Positions 39,610 through 50,565 of a stretch of DNA of 64,000 nucleotides are shown here, piece by piece. How positions within the stretch are numbered: position 1 is the first letter of the stretch; every line of letters starts with the position of its first letter. The notes below the pieces were generated by a model. It saw only the letters and a list, made by a program, of their open reading frames with translations, searched no databases and was not told the DNA's origin. A program made the translations under genes and the position numbers. Source of the DNA: Erwinia typographi (GTDB taxonomy: Bacteria > Pseudomonadota > Gammaproteobacteria > Enterobacterales > Enterobacteriaceae). The stretch covers positions 124,001-188,000 of the forward strand of contig NZ_JRUQ01000040.1 in assembly GCF_000773975.1 (NCBI RefSeq). The letters are read 5' to 3'.

Positions 39610-41067
39610 TTGAAACGCCTGAAAATTAATTATCTGTTCATTGGTCTGGTGACCGTGCTGCTGGCGCTGGCGCTATGGCCAGCGGTCCCCTGGTACGGGG
39701 GCCAGCAGAACCAGATCGAGCAGATAAAATCACGGGGAGTTCTGCGCGTCAGCACGCTTAATTCCCCGCTGGCTTACTATACGATCAACAAAGCACCGGC
39801 CGGGATGGATTACGAGCTGGCGAAGCGGTTCGCCGGTTATCTGGGCGTGAAGCTGCAAATCACCGTGCGTCAGAACCTCAGCGACCTGTTTGACGATCTG
39901 GAAGATGACAAGGCCGACGTGCTGGCTGCCGGTTTAATCTACAACAAAGATCGCGAGTCGCGCTTTCGCACCGGCCCGGCTTATTATTCGGTTTCCCAAC
40001 AGCTGGTTTACCGCATGGGTAAACCTCGCCCGAAGAATCTTGGTGACCTTCATGGCCGCCTGACCGTGGCCTCTGATTCGGCCTACCTTTCCACTCTGCG
40101 CGGCATCAAACAGAATCAGTACCCCGACCTCGACTGGGCTATCTCTACCGATCAAAGCCCGAACGCGCTGCTGGAAGCCGTTGCCGACGGCAGGCTGGAC
40201 TACACCGTCAGTGATTCGGTTTCGGTTGCCCTGTTACAGCGTATTCATCCGCAGCTGGCCGTGGCTTTTGATATCACCGACGAAGAGCCGGTAACCTGGT
40301 ATATGCAGCGCGACCGCGATGACAGCATGAATGCGGCGATGCTCGACTACTTCAACCAGATGGGCGAAGAGGGCGCAATGGCGCGGCTGGACGAAAAATA
40401 CCTCGGCCACGTTGGCACCTTTGATTATGTCGACACGCGCACCTTCCTGCGGGCGATCGACGCCACGCTGCCGGTAATCCGCCCGCTGTTCGAAAAATAT
40501 GCCACTGAGATGGACTGGCGGCTGCTGGCGGCAATTTCGTATCAGGAGTCGCACTGGAATCCGCAGGCCACTTCCCCAACCGGCGTGCGCGGCATGATGA
40601 TGTTAACCCGCAACACGGCGGAGAGCCTGAACGTCAGCGACAGAACCGACCCGGAGCAGAGCATCCGCGGCGGCAGTGAATACCTGATCAGCATGATGGC
40701 GAAAGTCCCGCAGACAATCCCGGAGGATGAGCGGATCTGGTTTGCGCTGGCCGCTTACAATATGGGCTATGCCCATATGCTTGACGCGCGCAAGCTGACG
40801 GAGAAACAGAAGGGAAACCCGGACAGCTGGGCTGACGTCAAGCAACGCCTGCCGTTGCTGAGCCAGAAACGCTATTACAGCCAGACCACCTATGGCTATG
40901 CGCGGGGCCAGGAAGCCTACAATTACGTGGAAAACATCCGTCTTTATCAGATAAGCTTGGTCGGCTACCTGCTGGCCCAGGAACGTAAGCTGGCGCAGCA
41001 GGCGGCCTGGGAAGCCGAGATGGGGGAAGGCTATCCGGCCGTAGCCCCGCAGATAGCCCTGAACTAA
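39610..41067 (+). CDS. mltF: Membrane-bound lytic murein transglycosylase F
   Basis: Cleaves peptidoglycan glycan strands to 1,6-anhydro ends at the outer membrane. The protein is 485 aa with a TTG start, as in E. coli. An N-terminal hydrophobic signal/anchor ([21 protein letters not shown]) precedes a solute-binding (SBP3-like) regulatory domain of about residues 40-265. The catalytic SLT domain has the Glu in [27 protein letters not shown]. Its anhydro-MurNAc products connect to the murQP genes nearby, but proximity to mltF is the E. coli order and may be chance. Confidence 0.96.
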   Translation: MKRLKINYLFIGLVTVLLALALWPAVPWYGGQQNQIEQIKSRGVLRVSTLNSPLAYYTINKAPAGMDYELAKRFAGYLGVKLQITVRQNLSDLFDDLEDDKADVLAAGLIYNKDRESRFRTGPAYYSVSQQLVYRMGKPRPKNLGDLHGRLTVASDSAYLSTLRGIKQNQYPDLDWAISTDQSPNALLEAVADGRLDYTVSDSVSVALLQRIHPQLAVAFDITDEEPVTWYMQRDRDDSMNAAMLDYFNQMGEEGAMARLDEKYLGHVGTFDYVDTRTFLRAIDATLPVIRPLFEKYATEMDWRLLAAISYQESHWNPQATSPTGVRGMMMLTRNTAESLNVSDRTDPEQSIRGGSEYLISMMAKVPQTIPEDERIWFALAAYNMGYAHMLDARKLTEKQKGNPDSWADVKQRLPLLSQKRYYSQTTYGYARGQEAYNYVENIRLYQISLVGYLLAQERKLAQQAAWEAEMGEGYPAVAPQIALN

Positions 41068-41090
41068 CACTCAGGGACGAAAAAAAACGT

Positions 41091-41618
<528 letters not shown>

Positions 41619-41646
41619 CTAAAAAACGCGGCACAGTATAGCCGTT

Positions 41647-42285
41647 TTACTCAAGCTGTTGCAGTTCGCCCTGCGGCGTGACGCGCCAGCGATGCTGGCA
41701 GAAAAACAGCAGAGGGTTATCCTGCTTGCTGTCGCTGTAGCCGCTGTAAAGCTGTAGCGGCGTGCCAATCTGTTCTTCAAGGCGAGCGACTTTCTCATGC
41801 CCAAGACAGCGCATAGACAGCACCCGGCCGCCGTATTCCCGGCTCATCTGGCTGGCGATCAGCTTCACCTTAGGCAGAAAGGCCGAGTCGAAATAGACCT
41901 GCTGCACCAGCGGCTGAGGCGAACCGGTGATCAGCCAGACGTCGGCATCCGGGCTGTTAAGGTAGTCGGTAAGCCGCTGCTGTACCACCGGGAACGCCGT
42001 CACCCGCTGCCGGAACCACTGCGCGAAGGTCTGTTCCCGCGCGGTGAGGCTGGCCTCGCTGTGACCAAAGGTAATCGCCCATAGCAGCAGGCTCATCGGC
42101 CAGCGAGCCGCCCTTCCCTTAATCAACAAACCGGCGCCAATCACCGGCAGTAACGGCGCCACCAGCAGCAGGTTAAGCGGCTGACGCCACAGCAGATAAC
42201 GCATAAAAGTACCGAACATATCCTGCTGATGCAGCGTGCCATCCAGATCGAAAAACACCACGCGTCGTTGCTGACCAGTGATCAA
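41647..42285 (-). CDS. pgpC: Phosphatidylglycerophosphatase C
   Basis: HAD-family inner-membrane phosphatase, 212 aa, one of three enzymes that make phosphatidylglycerol from its phosphate. The nucleophile motif is VVFFDLDGTLHQQDMFGTFMRYL, the later motif LITGSPQPLV, then YSGYSDSKQDNPLL. A membrane segment lies near LNLLLVAPLLPVIGAGLLI. It starts with TTG 42285; its ribosome site (GAGGAG) lies inside the last codons of murP, 3 bases away, so translation is probably coupled to murQP. In E. coli pgpC is not next to murQP. Confidence 0.94.
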   Translation of the reverse strand: MITGQQRRVVFFDLDGTLHQQDMFGTFMRYLLWRQPLNLLLVAPLLPVIGAGLLIKGRAARWPMSLLLWAITFGHSEASLTAREQTFAQWFRQRVTAFPVVQQRLTDYLNSPDADVWLITGSPQPLVQQVYFDSAFLPKVKLIASQMSREYGGRVLSMRCLGHEKVARLEEQIGTPLQLYSGYSDSKQDNPLLFFCQHRWRVTPQGELQQLE

Positions 42286-42288
42286 AAA

Positions 42289-43647
42289 TTACTCCTCAGG
42301 GTCATTGAATCCCATAAGCCAGGCAAAGAGAAAGCCGCAGACTACCGCGGCCAGCCACCCTGCCAGATAGAGCATTACCTTACCAGAGATGATGGTGAGC
42401 GCCAGCGGCAGGCCCGAAATACCAAAGGTAATCACCGTCGCCACTTTGGCATAGCACACCACCGCGCCGCCGACGGCGCCCCCCAGACAGGCTGCGATAA
42501 ACGGCCTGCCCAGCGGCAGCGTCACGCCGAAGATCAGTGGCTCCCCTACCCCTAAAATGCCCACCGGCAGCGCGCCTTTCACCAGTTTCTTCAGCCTGGG
42601 GCTGCGGGTTTTCAGCAGCACCGCCAGCGAAGCGCCTACCTGCCCCACGCCCGCCATCGCCAGGATCGGCAGCAGCGCGTTATAGCCATGCGCCTGCACC
42701 AGCTCCACATGGATCGGCACCATCCCCTGGTGTAAACCGGTCAGTACCAGCGGCAAAAACGTTCCCGCCAGCACCGCGCCAACCAGAACGCCGCCGCGAT
42801 CGATCGCCAGCGTCGCGCCATGCGCAATGGCTTCCGAAATGATGCCGCCGAGCGGTTGCAGGACGACTATCGCCAGCGTTGCCGTTATAAGTGTAGTCAG
42901 AAGCGGATTGAGGATCAGTTCAAGTGACTCAGGCAGCCACTCACGCAGCCTTTTTTCAATCCAGCACATCAGCACCACCACCAGCAGAACGGCAATCACC
43001 CCGCCTCTTCCCGGCTGTAGGCTTTCACCAAACAGGGTGATTTGCGCCAGCGCCGGGCTGGAAAGAATACCCGCCATGACGCCGCCCAGCGCCACGGAAC
43101 CGCCAAACACTCGCGCGGTATTTACACCGACCAGGATGTTCATGATCGTAAAGATGGTGCTGCCAAAAATAGCCGCCAGGCCCAGCGCGTTGGGATACCC
43201 GGTGGCGATCCCGCCGACAATATCCGGGCGTTTGAGGATGTTGATAATACCGGTAATAAGCCCGGAAGCGATAAAGGCAGGGATCAGCGGAATAAAGACG
43301 TTAGCCAGCTGGCGCAGCGCATCGCTCATTGGCGCTTTATACTTCTTTTTGACCTGGGCTTTAGTCTGGCTGATGACCTGTTCATCAGCAGGCGAGGCGG
43401 CCAGCAGGCTGCGCATCTCCTCAACCACTTTCGCCGCCGCGCCTGGCCCGACAATGAACTGGTGCTGGTTTCCCTGCTTAACATATCCCTTTACGCCGTC
43501 AAGCTGGCGAAGACGGGCCAGCGCCAGTCGTTCGTCATCGTTAACCTCCACCCGCACCCGCGTCATACAATTTTCCAGCCGGGTGATATTGTCCGCTCCG
43601 CCGATCCCCTGTAGTAGCTCTCCGGCCAGCCTTCTCGCCTTTTCCAT
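42289..43647 (-). CDS. murP: PTS N-acetylmuramic acid transporter, EIIBC component
   Basis: Membrane permease that takes up and phosphorylates N-acetylmuramic acid. The protein is 452 aa. The N-terminal EIIB domain (phospho-Cys in ITRLENCMTRVRVEV) is followed by an EIIC domain with about ten hydrophobic segments from residue 110 on. There is no EIIA domain, so it needs a separate EIIA-Glc (Crr), as in E. coli MurP. It is 3 bases after murQ and 3 bases before pgpC. The substrate is inferred from murQ; on its own the sequence fits the sucrose/MurNAc EIIBC family. Confidence 0.92.
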   Translation of the reverse strand: MEKARRLAGELLQGIGGADNITRLENCMTRVRVEVNDDERLALARLRQLDGVKGYVKQGNQHQFIVGPGAAAKVVEEMRSLLAASPADEQVISQTKAQVKKKYKAPMSDALRQLANVFIPLIPAFIASGLITGIINILKRPDIVGGIATGYPNALGLAAIFGSTIFTIMNILVGVNTARVFGGSVALGGVMAGILSSPALAQITLFGESLQPGRGGVIAVLLVVVLMCWIEKRLREWLPESLELILNPLLTTLITATLAIVVLQPLGGIISEAIAHGATLAIDRGGVLVGAVLAGTFLPLVLTGLHQGMVPIHVELVQAHGYNALLPILAMAGVGQVGASLAVLLKTRSPRLKKLVKGALPVGILGVGEPLIFGVTLPLGRPFIAACLGGAVGGAVVCYAKVATVITFGISGLPLALTIISGKVMLYLAGWLAAVVCGFLFAWLMGFNDPEE

Positions 43648-43650
43648 AGC

Positions 43651-44550
43651 TTATCCTCTGTCTTTTAGCGCAGCGCGCAGAAAACCATTGTGCCTGGTCA
43701 GCAGGCTTTTGGCTTCATCCGCCGCTACGCCGCTCAGCACCATCAGAATGGCCGTTTTTACCTCATAATGCGTTTGTGCCAGTGCGGCGTTAGCCTCGTC
43801 AGCGGAGCAACCTGTCGCCTGGCAAACCATCCGGCAGGCGCGATCCACCAGCTTAATATTGGTCGCCTGCATATCCACCATCAGGTTCTGATAGACCTTT
43901 CCTGTTTTCACCATCGCGCCAGTTGAGATCATATTCAGCACCAGCTTTTGCGCCGTGCCGGACTTGAGGCGGGTTGAGCCGGTAAGCGCCTCCGGCCCCA
44001 CTACCGGCGAAATCGCAATTTCAGCCTCGCGGGCAATCGGCGAGCCGGGATTGCAGGAGAGCGCCGCCGTGCGGCAGCCCAGTTCGCGGGCAAAGCGCAG
44101 CGCGCCGATCACGTAAGGCGTGCGTCCCGATGCGGCGATCCCCACCACCATATCTTCTGGCTTGAGGTTCAGCGCCTTGAGATCGCTGATGCCCAGCTGC
44201 TCATCATCTTCTGCGCCTTCAACCGCCTTCAGCAGCGCCCCCGGTCCACCGGCAATCAGCCCTACCACCAGCCCGTGCGGTACGCCGAAGGTCGGCGGGC
44301 ACTCAGACGCATCCAGCACGCCAAGACGCCCGCTGGTGCCGGCTCCCAGGTAGATCAGCCTGCCGCCAGCGGAGAGGGATGCCGCCGCCGCGTCCACAGC
44401 CTTAGCCACCTCGGGCAACGTCAGGCGTACGGACTCTGCCACCGTCGCATCCTGCTGGTTGAATTTTGTCACCATCTCCAGCGTGGACAGGCTGTCCAGC
44501 TCCATCGTCTCTGGGTTACGCGTTTCGGAAACCAGTGCGCCAAGGTTCAT
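43651..44550 (-). CDS. murQ: N-acetylmuramic acid 6-phosphate etherase
   Basis: Cleaves the lactyl ether of MurNAc-6-phosphate to GlcNAc-6-phosphate and D-lactate, in recycling of cell-wall sugars. The protein is 299 aa with a SIS fold. The etherase signature is [23 protein letters not shown] and the central motif is [21 protein letters not shown]. It heads murQ-murP-pgpC, which are tightly packed. It is divergent from an RpiR-type regulator across a region with two matching palindromes. Confidence 0.96.
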   Translation of the reverse strand: MNLGALVSETRNPETMELDSLSTLEMVTKFNQQDATVAESVRLTLPEVAKAVDAAAASLSAGGRLIYLGAGTSGRLGVLDASECPPTFGVPHGLVVGLIAGGPGALLKAVEGAEDDEQLGISDLKALNLKPEDMVVGIAASGRTPYVIGALRFARELGCRTAALSCNPGSPIAREAEIAISPVVGPEALTGSTRLKSGTAQKLVLNMISTGAMVKTGKVYQNLMVDMQATNIKLVDRACRMVCQATGCSADEANAALAQTHYEVKTAILMVLSGVAADEAKSLLTRHNGFLRAALKDRG

Positions 44551-44565
44551 GCTATCCTCACTTAC

Positions 44566-44611
44566 GAATTTTTAATTCTTAGAAAATATGATATTTGCGA
44601 ATATTATATTC
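44566..44611. promoter_or_regulatory. Twin 13-bp palindromes upstream of murQ (candidate operators)
   Basis: GAATTTTTAATTC (44566-44578) and GAATATTATATTC (44599-44611) share the form GAAT-N5-ATTC and lie exactly 33 bases apart, about three helical turns. They sit 16 bases upstream of the murQ start, in the divergent region shared with the RpiR-type gene. They are good candidates for operators of that regulator; this is inference. Confidence 0.45.
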
Positions 44612-44747
44612 ACAACGAGGCCGGATTCACCTGATTTTAATTATGAAACGTGATAAAAGCGGCGATAATCTTACCGCCAGGGCCGCGAAAGGCTATTATC
44701 TGTCCTGATAATTCAAGCTGTTGGCATGACTACCGAGAGGAAAACCG

Positions 44748-45587
44748 ATGAGTTCACTGCTGCGCATTCGTCAGCTGTACCCTGGGCTGGCAATGAACGA
44801 ACGCCGGCTGGCCGACTTTTTGCTGTCGCAGCCGGATCGGGCACGTCATCTCAGCTCGCAGAAGCTGGCGGAAGAGTCCGGCGTCAGCCAGTCCAGCGTG
44901 GTGAAATTCGCGCAGAAGCTCGGCTATAAAGGCTTCCCAGCCCTGAAGCTGGCGCTCAGCGAGTCGCTGGCGGACAAAGATGCCATTACCGTACATAACC
45001 TGATCCTCAGCGATGACCCGCTAAAAATAGTGGGCGAAAAGCTGCTGACGGAGAAACAGTCGGCGATCCGCGCCACGCTGGATATCAACAGCGAGGAGAT
45101 GCTGCTGGAAACTCTGCGGCTGATCCGCTCGGCTAACCGTATCGTGCTGGTTGGCATTGGCGCTTCCGGACTGGTAGCCAAAGACTTCTCCTGGAAGCTG
45201 ATGAAGATCGGCATCAATGCGGTGGCGGAGCAGGATATGCACGCCCTGCTGGCGAGCGTGCAGGCACTGAATCCCGGCGATCTGCTGCTGGCTATTTCCT
45301 ACACCGGCGAGCGGCGCGAAATCAACCTGGCGGCGCAGGAGGCACAGCGCGCGGGAGCCAACGTGCTCGCCTTCACCTGCTTTACGCCTAACACGCTACA
45401 GCAGTGCGCCACGCACTGTCTCTATACCGTAGCGGAGGAGCAAACCACCCGCAGCGCGGCAATATCCTCAACCACCGCCCAGCTGACTCTGACCGACCTG
45501 TTGTTTATGGCGCTGGTTCAACGCGATCCCGAACGCGCCTCCAGCCACATTCGCCACAGCGAGGCGCTGGTGAAAAAGCTGGTCTGA
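44748..45587 (+). CDS. yfhH: RpiR-family regulator, YfhH ortholog, probable MurR role
   Basis: A 279-aa regulator with an N-terminal HTH (residues about 1-77; SSQKLAEESGVSQSSVVKFAQKLGYKGFPALK) and a C-terminal SIS sugar-phosphate domain (VLVGIGASGLVAKDFSWKLMKIG). The whole sequence, including the end HSEALVKKLV, resembles E. coli YfhH more than E. coli MurR as I recall them, and its place before yfhL is the yfhH place. Here it is divergent from murQP, so it likely controls MurNAc use. Effector and operators are inferred. Confidence 0.88.
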   Translation: MSSLLRIRQLYPGLAMNERRLADFLLSQPDRARHLSSQKLAEESGVSQSSVVKFAQKLGYKGFPALKLALSESLADKDAITVHNLILSDDPLKIVGEKLLTEKQSAIRATLDINSEEMLLETLRLIRSANRIVLVGIGASGLVAKDFSWKLMKIGINAVAEQDMHALLASVQALNPGDLLLAISYTGERREINLAAQEAQRAGANVLAFTCFTPNTLQQCATHCLYTVAEEQTTRSAAISSTTAQLTLTDLLFMALVQRDPERASSHIRHSEALVKKLV

Positions 45588-45899
<312 letters not shown>

Positions 45900-45901
45900 A
45901 G

Positions 45902-45921
45902 CGGACGGCGCAGGCCGTCCG
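45902..45921 (+). terminator. Hairpin between yfhL and acpS
   Basis: A 7-bp stem CGGACGG / CCGTCCG lies between the convergent stops of yfhL and acpS. The downstream sequence lacks a clear T-run, so it may protect transcript ends rather than terminate strongly. Confidence 0.45.
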
Positions 45922-45930
45922 GCTGGAATT

Positions 45931-46311
45931 TCAGTTTTCTATAATCACCGTCGCGCAGGCGTAATGGCGCTCATCGGCCAGCGTGACGTGAACGTGCGCC
46001 ACCCCAAGCTTTGTCGCCACCTCCTGCGCCTGCAAAAAGAAGCGCAGCCCCGGCTTACCCAACTCGTCGTTGTAAACTTCAAACTGATTAAACGCCAGGC
46101 CGCCACGAATACCGGTGCCAAACGCTTTCGCTGCCGCTTCCTTGACCGCAAATCGCTTGGCAAGAAAGCGCACCGGCTGCTGATGGGCCTGATATTGCGC
46201 CCACTCGTTTTGACTCAGCACACGCTTCGCCAGCCGGTCGCCGGAACGCGAAATCACCCCTTCGATACGGGCTATCTCCACAATATCGGTGCCCAGGCCG
46301 AGAATAGCCAT
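45931..46311 (-). CDS. acpS: Holo-[acyl-carrier-protein] synthase
   Basis: Transfers 4'-phosphopantetheine from CoA to ACP. The protein is 126 aa, the usual length. N-terminal [15 protein letters not shown] and [20 protein letters not shown] (metal- and CoA-binding residues) are intact. Its ATG shares one base with the pdxJ stop (TAATG), so it is coupled to pdxJ as in E. coli. Confidence 0.97.
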   Translation of the reverse strand: MAILGLGTDIVEIARIEGVISRSGDRLAKRVLSQNEWAQYQAHQQPVRFLAKRFAVKEAAAKAFGTGIRGGLAFNQFEVYNDELGKPGLRFFLQAQEVATKLGVAHVHVTLADERHYACATVIIEN

Positions 46312-47042
46312 TAACGACGCGCTTCCCGCATCAGCGCTTTCATCTCTTTGACCGCCTCAGCCAGCCCGCTCATCACCGCGCGGCCAATAATAGCGTGACC
46401 AATGTTCAGCTCGTGCATTTGCGGCAGCGCAGCAATCGGCTGAACGTTATGGTAAGTCAGGCCGTGACCGGCGTTGACCTTCAGCCCTTTGCCTGCGGCA
46501 TAGGCTGCGGCATCCCTGATGCGGATGAATTCGGCATGACGCTCGCGCCCTTCTTCCGCGTCGGCATAGGCGCCGGTATGGATTTCAATGTAGGGCGCGC
46601 CGGAGGCCATCGCCGCGTCAATCTGGCGGTGATCCGCATCAATAAACAGTGAAACCTGGATACCCGCTTCAGCCAGACGCGTGACCGCATAGGTGACCTT
46701 TTCCAGTTGACCAGCCACGTCCAGCCCGCCTTCGGTGGTCACCTCTTCACGCTTTTCCGGCACCAGACAGCAGAAATGCGGCTTGAGTTCGCAGGCAATG
46801 TCGACCATTTCGTCGGTGACCGCCATTTCCAGGTTCATCCGGGTCTGGATCGTCTGGCGCAGAATACGAACATCGCGATCGGTGATATGACGACGGTCCT
46901 CACGCAGATGAACGGTAATGCCATCGGCACCAGCCTGTTCAGAGACAAAAGCCGCCTGGACAGGGTCCGGGTAAGTAGTGCCGCGCGCGTTACGTACGGT
47001 GGCAACGTGGTCGATATTGACGCCTAACAACAGCTCAGCCAT
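46311..47042 (-). CDS. pdxJ: Pyridoxine 5'-phosphate synthase
   Basis: Last ring-forming step of vitamin B6 synthesis, from 1-deoxyxylulose 5-phosphate and 3-amino-2-oxopropyl phosphate. The protein is 243 aa, TIM barrel. The start [21 protein letters not shown] (substrate-binding loop) and later [25 protein letters not shown] and [11 protein letters not shown] match the family. ATG 47042 is chosen because the codons before it are not conserved and enter the recO spacer. It is followed directly by acpS. Confidence 0.97.
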   Translation of the reverse strand: MAELLLGVNIDHVATVRNARGTTYPDPVQAAFVSEQAGADGITVHLREDRRHITDRDVRILRQTIQTRMNLEMAVTDEMVDIACELKPHFCCLVPEKREEVTTEGGLDVAGQLEKVTYAVTRLAEAGIQVSLFIDADHRQIDAAMASGAPYIEIHTGAYADAEEGRERHAEFIRIRDAAAYAAGKGLKVNAGHGLTYHNVQPIAALPQMHELNIGHAIIGRAVMSGLAEAVKEMKALMREARR

Positions 47043-47118
47043 GACGGTCCTCGAAATTTTGCAAAGAGTGAAAACAGTGTACAACGTTCGCCGCCCTGAC
47101 AGGAACGGTCGGCTCGCT

Positions 47119-47853
47119 TTACTCCTCGTCCGGCAGCACGTCTGGACGTTTTTTCGGCACAAACTGACGAAACAGCTCCTGGCTTTTTAACGGCTTGCCG
47201 CCCAGATAGGGCTTCAGCGCGATGCGCGTAAAGCGCTTAGCCGCCCGCAGCGTGTCGATGTCGGGAAAGGTCCGCGATTCCAGCGCGCGCAGCTGGCGTC
47301 CGGTGAAGGTGCTGTTGCCGATCACCAGGCTGGCAATAAAGCCTTTCTCTTCTCTGTAGACATAGGTCATATCGTCGGCAACCTCTTCGCCACTGCCCGC
47401 GCAGTGCAGGAAATCAACGCCATATCCCAGATGTCCGAGCATCGCCAGCTCAAAACGCCTTAAGGCGGGTTCTGGTGAACCGGTGACGGCGGCCAGCGCC
47501 TGAATGCAGTACAGATAGTCAAAGAAGAGATCGGTAAAGGCCGTTTCCTGCTCCAGCACGCGCGACAGCAGTTCGTTGACGTACAGCCCGCAGTAAAGCG
47601 TCAGGCCGGAGAGAGGGAGAGCCAGCGAGATGGGCTCAGCGCCGCGAAGGGTTTTGACCTCGCCACGCCCGCCCCAACGAACCAGCAGCGGGGTGAAAGG
47701 CTGTAAGGCACCCTTCAGGCTGGAACGCTTGCCGCGGGCGCCTTTGGCAAGCACCCGAATGCGACCGTAATTCTCAGAAAAAAGATCGAGCAGAAGGCTG
47801 GTTTCGCTGTAAGGTCGCCCATGCAGGACGAATGCGCGCTGCCAGCCTTCCAT
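47119..47853 (-). CDS. recO: DNA repair protein RecO
   Basis: RecF-pathway mediator that helps load RecA and anneals SSB-covered DNA. The protein is 244 aa: an OB-fold N-terminal domain ([28 protein letters not shown]) and a helical C-terminal domain with [18 protein letters not shown] 47853 matches the E. coli start. An in-frame TTG three codons upstream overlaps the era stop. It is the last gene of the rnc-era-recO series. Confidence 0.96.
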   Translation of the reverse strand: MEGWQRAFVLHGRPYSETSLLLDLFSENYGRIRVLAKGARGKRSSLKGALQPFTPLLVRWGGRGEVKTLRGAEPISLALPLSGLTLYCGLYVNELLSRVLEQETAFTDLFFDYLYCIQALAAVTGSPEPALRRFELAMLGHLGYGVDFLHCAGSGEEVADDMTYVYREEKGFIASLVIGNSTFTGRQLRALESRTFPDIDTLRAAKRFTRIALKPYLGGKPLKSQELFRQFVPKKRPDVLPDEE

Positions 47854-47858
47854 TGGGC

Positions 47859-49444
<1,586 letters not shown>

Positions 49445-49472
49445 TTACCAGTATCTGAATGCGTCAATTATT

Positions 49473-49524
49473 CTGCACACGGAACAGGGCTGGACAGGCC
49501 AACGCTAGGCTGTTTCGTGTGCAG
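49473..49524 (-). promoter_or_regulatory. RNase III-type stem-loop in the rnc leader
   Basis: Arms CTGCACACGGAACAG (49473-49487) and CTGTTTCGTGTGCAG (49510-49524) pair in 14 of 15 positions, with a 22-base loop. This places a long duplex 31 bases before the rnc ATG. E. coli RNase III cleaves such a stem in the leader of its own operon and so lowers its own mRNA; the arrangement here fits the same feedback. Confidence 0.75.
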
Positions 49525-49576
49525 TGGCTGCCCGCAAGGGCAACCATCCGTTTTATCGCTCTGCCCGCAGGCATTC

Positions 49577-50539
49577 TCAGTGAATACCACCGATGCGGCT
49601 AAGGCGCACGCCCGTTGGCCATTGCCCTTCCTGCTTATCAAAGCTCATCCAGATGGCTGTCGCTTTGCCAACCAGATTTCTGTCCGGCACGAAGCCCCAA
49701 TAACGGCTGTCTGCGCTGTTATCACGGTTGTCGCCCATCATAAAGTACATGCCTTGCGGCACCACCCAGCTTGACTGAGGCTGGCCAGGCTGCTGATAGT
49801 ACGAACTGGCCTGGCTCTGTGCCTGAGTCACCAGCAGAATACGGTGAGTCACATCGCCCAGCGTCTCTTCACGGGTCGCCAGACGAAGCCCGCCCTGCAT
49901 CGATTCGCCCTGCGGCATTTGGTAGAAGCCGTTGCCGACCTCGTTACCGTCAAAGCCGCTAAAGGTCTGGATAAAGTCGCTTGGTTCCACGTCCGAGTAG
50001 GTTACCGGCACCGCTTTGTCGCAGCTTTGCCCGGCGCAGGCTGGATTGACGGTGACCGTTTTACTCTGCGGATCGTAACTGACGTGGTCGCCCGGCAGGC
50101 CGACAACGCGCTTGATATAATCCAGGCTCGGGTCTTTCGGGTACTTAAAGACCGCAATGTCGCCGCGCTTAGGCTGTCCGGTTGGGATGAGCGTAGTCTG
50201 GGTGATAGGATCTTTAATGCCGTAGGCAAACTTCTCCACCAGAATAAAATCACCAATCAGCAGCGTCGGCATCATCGAACCCGAAGGGATCTGGAAAGGC
50301 TCGTAGATAAACGAACGCACGACAAACACCAGCAGCAGTACCGGGAAAACGGACGCGGCCGTTTCCACCCAGCCCGGCTGTTTAGCGGCTTTAACCTCCA
50401 CTGCCGGACCGTCAACCTGCGCGGTAGCCTCAGCCAGCCGGGCCTTGCGGGCTGGTGCCCACTTGAATTTATCAATGCACCAGATAATTCCGGTGATCAA
50501 GGTCGCTATCGCCAAAATCAGGGCGAACATATTAGCCAT
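49577..50539 (-). CDS. lepB: Signal peptidase I
   Basis: Inner-membrane protease that removes signal peptides from exported proteins. The protein is 320 aa. Two N-terminal membrane segments (ANMFALILAIATLITGIIWCI; VFPVLLLVFVVRSFIYEPF) precede the catalytic Ser in PSGSMMPTLLIGD and the general-base Lys in YIKRVVGLPGD. Box E, MMGDNRDNSADSRYWGFVP, is intact. It is 26 bases after lepA; rnc follows behind its own leader. Confidence 0.98.
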   Translation of the reverse strand: MANMFALILAIATLITGIIWCIDKFKWAPARKARLAEATAQVDGPAVEVKAAKQPGWVETAASVFPVLLLVFVVRSFIYEPFQIPSGSMMPTLLIGDFILVEKFAYGIKDPITQTTLIPTGQPKRGDIAVFKYPKDPSLDYIKRVVGLPGDHVSYDPQSKTVTVNPACAGQSCDKAVPVTYSDVEPSDFIQTFSGFDGNEVGNGFYQMPQGESMQGGLRLATREETLGDVTHRILLVTQAQSQASSYYQQPGQPQSSWVVPQGMYFMMGDNRDNSADSRYWGFVPDRNLVGKATAIWMSFDKQEGQWPTGVRLSRIGGIH

Positions 50540-50565
50540 TCCAGTTCCCTCGTAGCCTTAGGGCT

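Noticed and set aside
45902..45930. Possible ohsC/shoB RNA-toxin pair between yfhL and acpS, as in E. coli
   Set aside because: Only 31 bases separate the two genes here, so there is no room.
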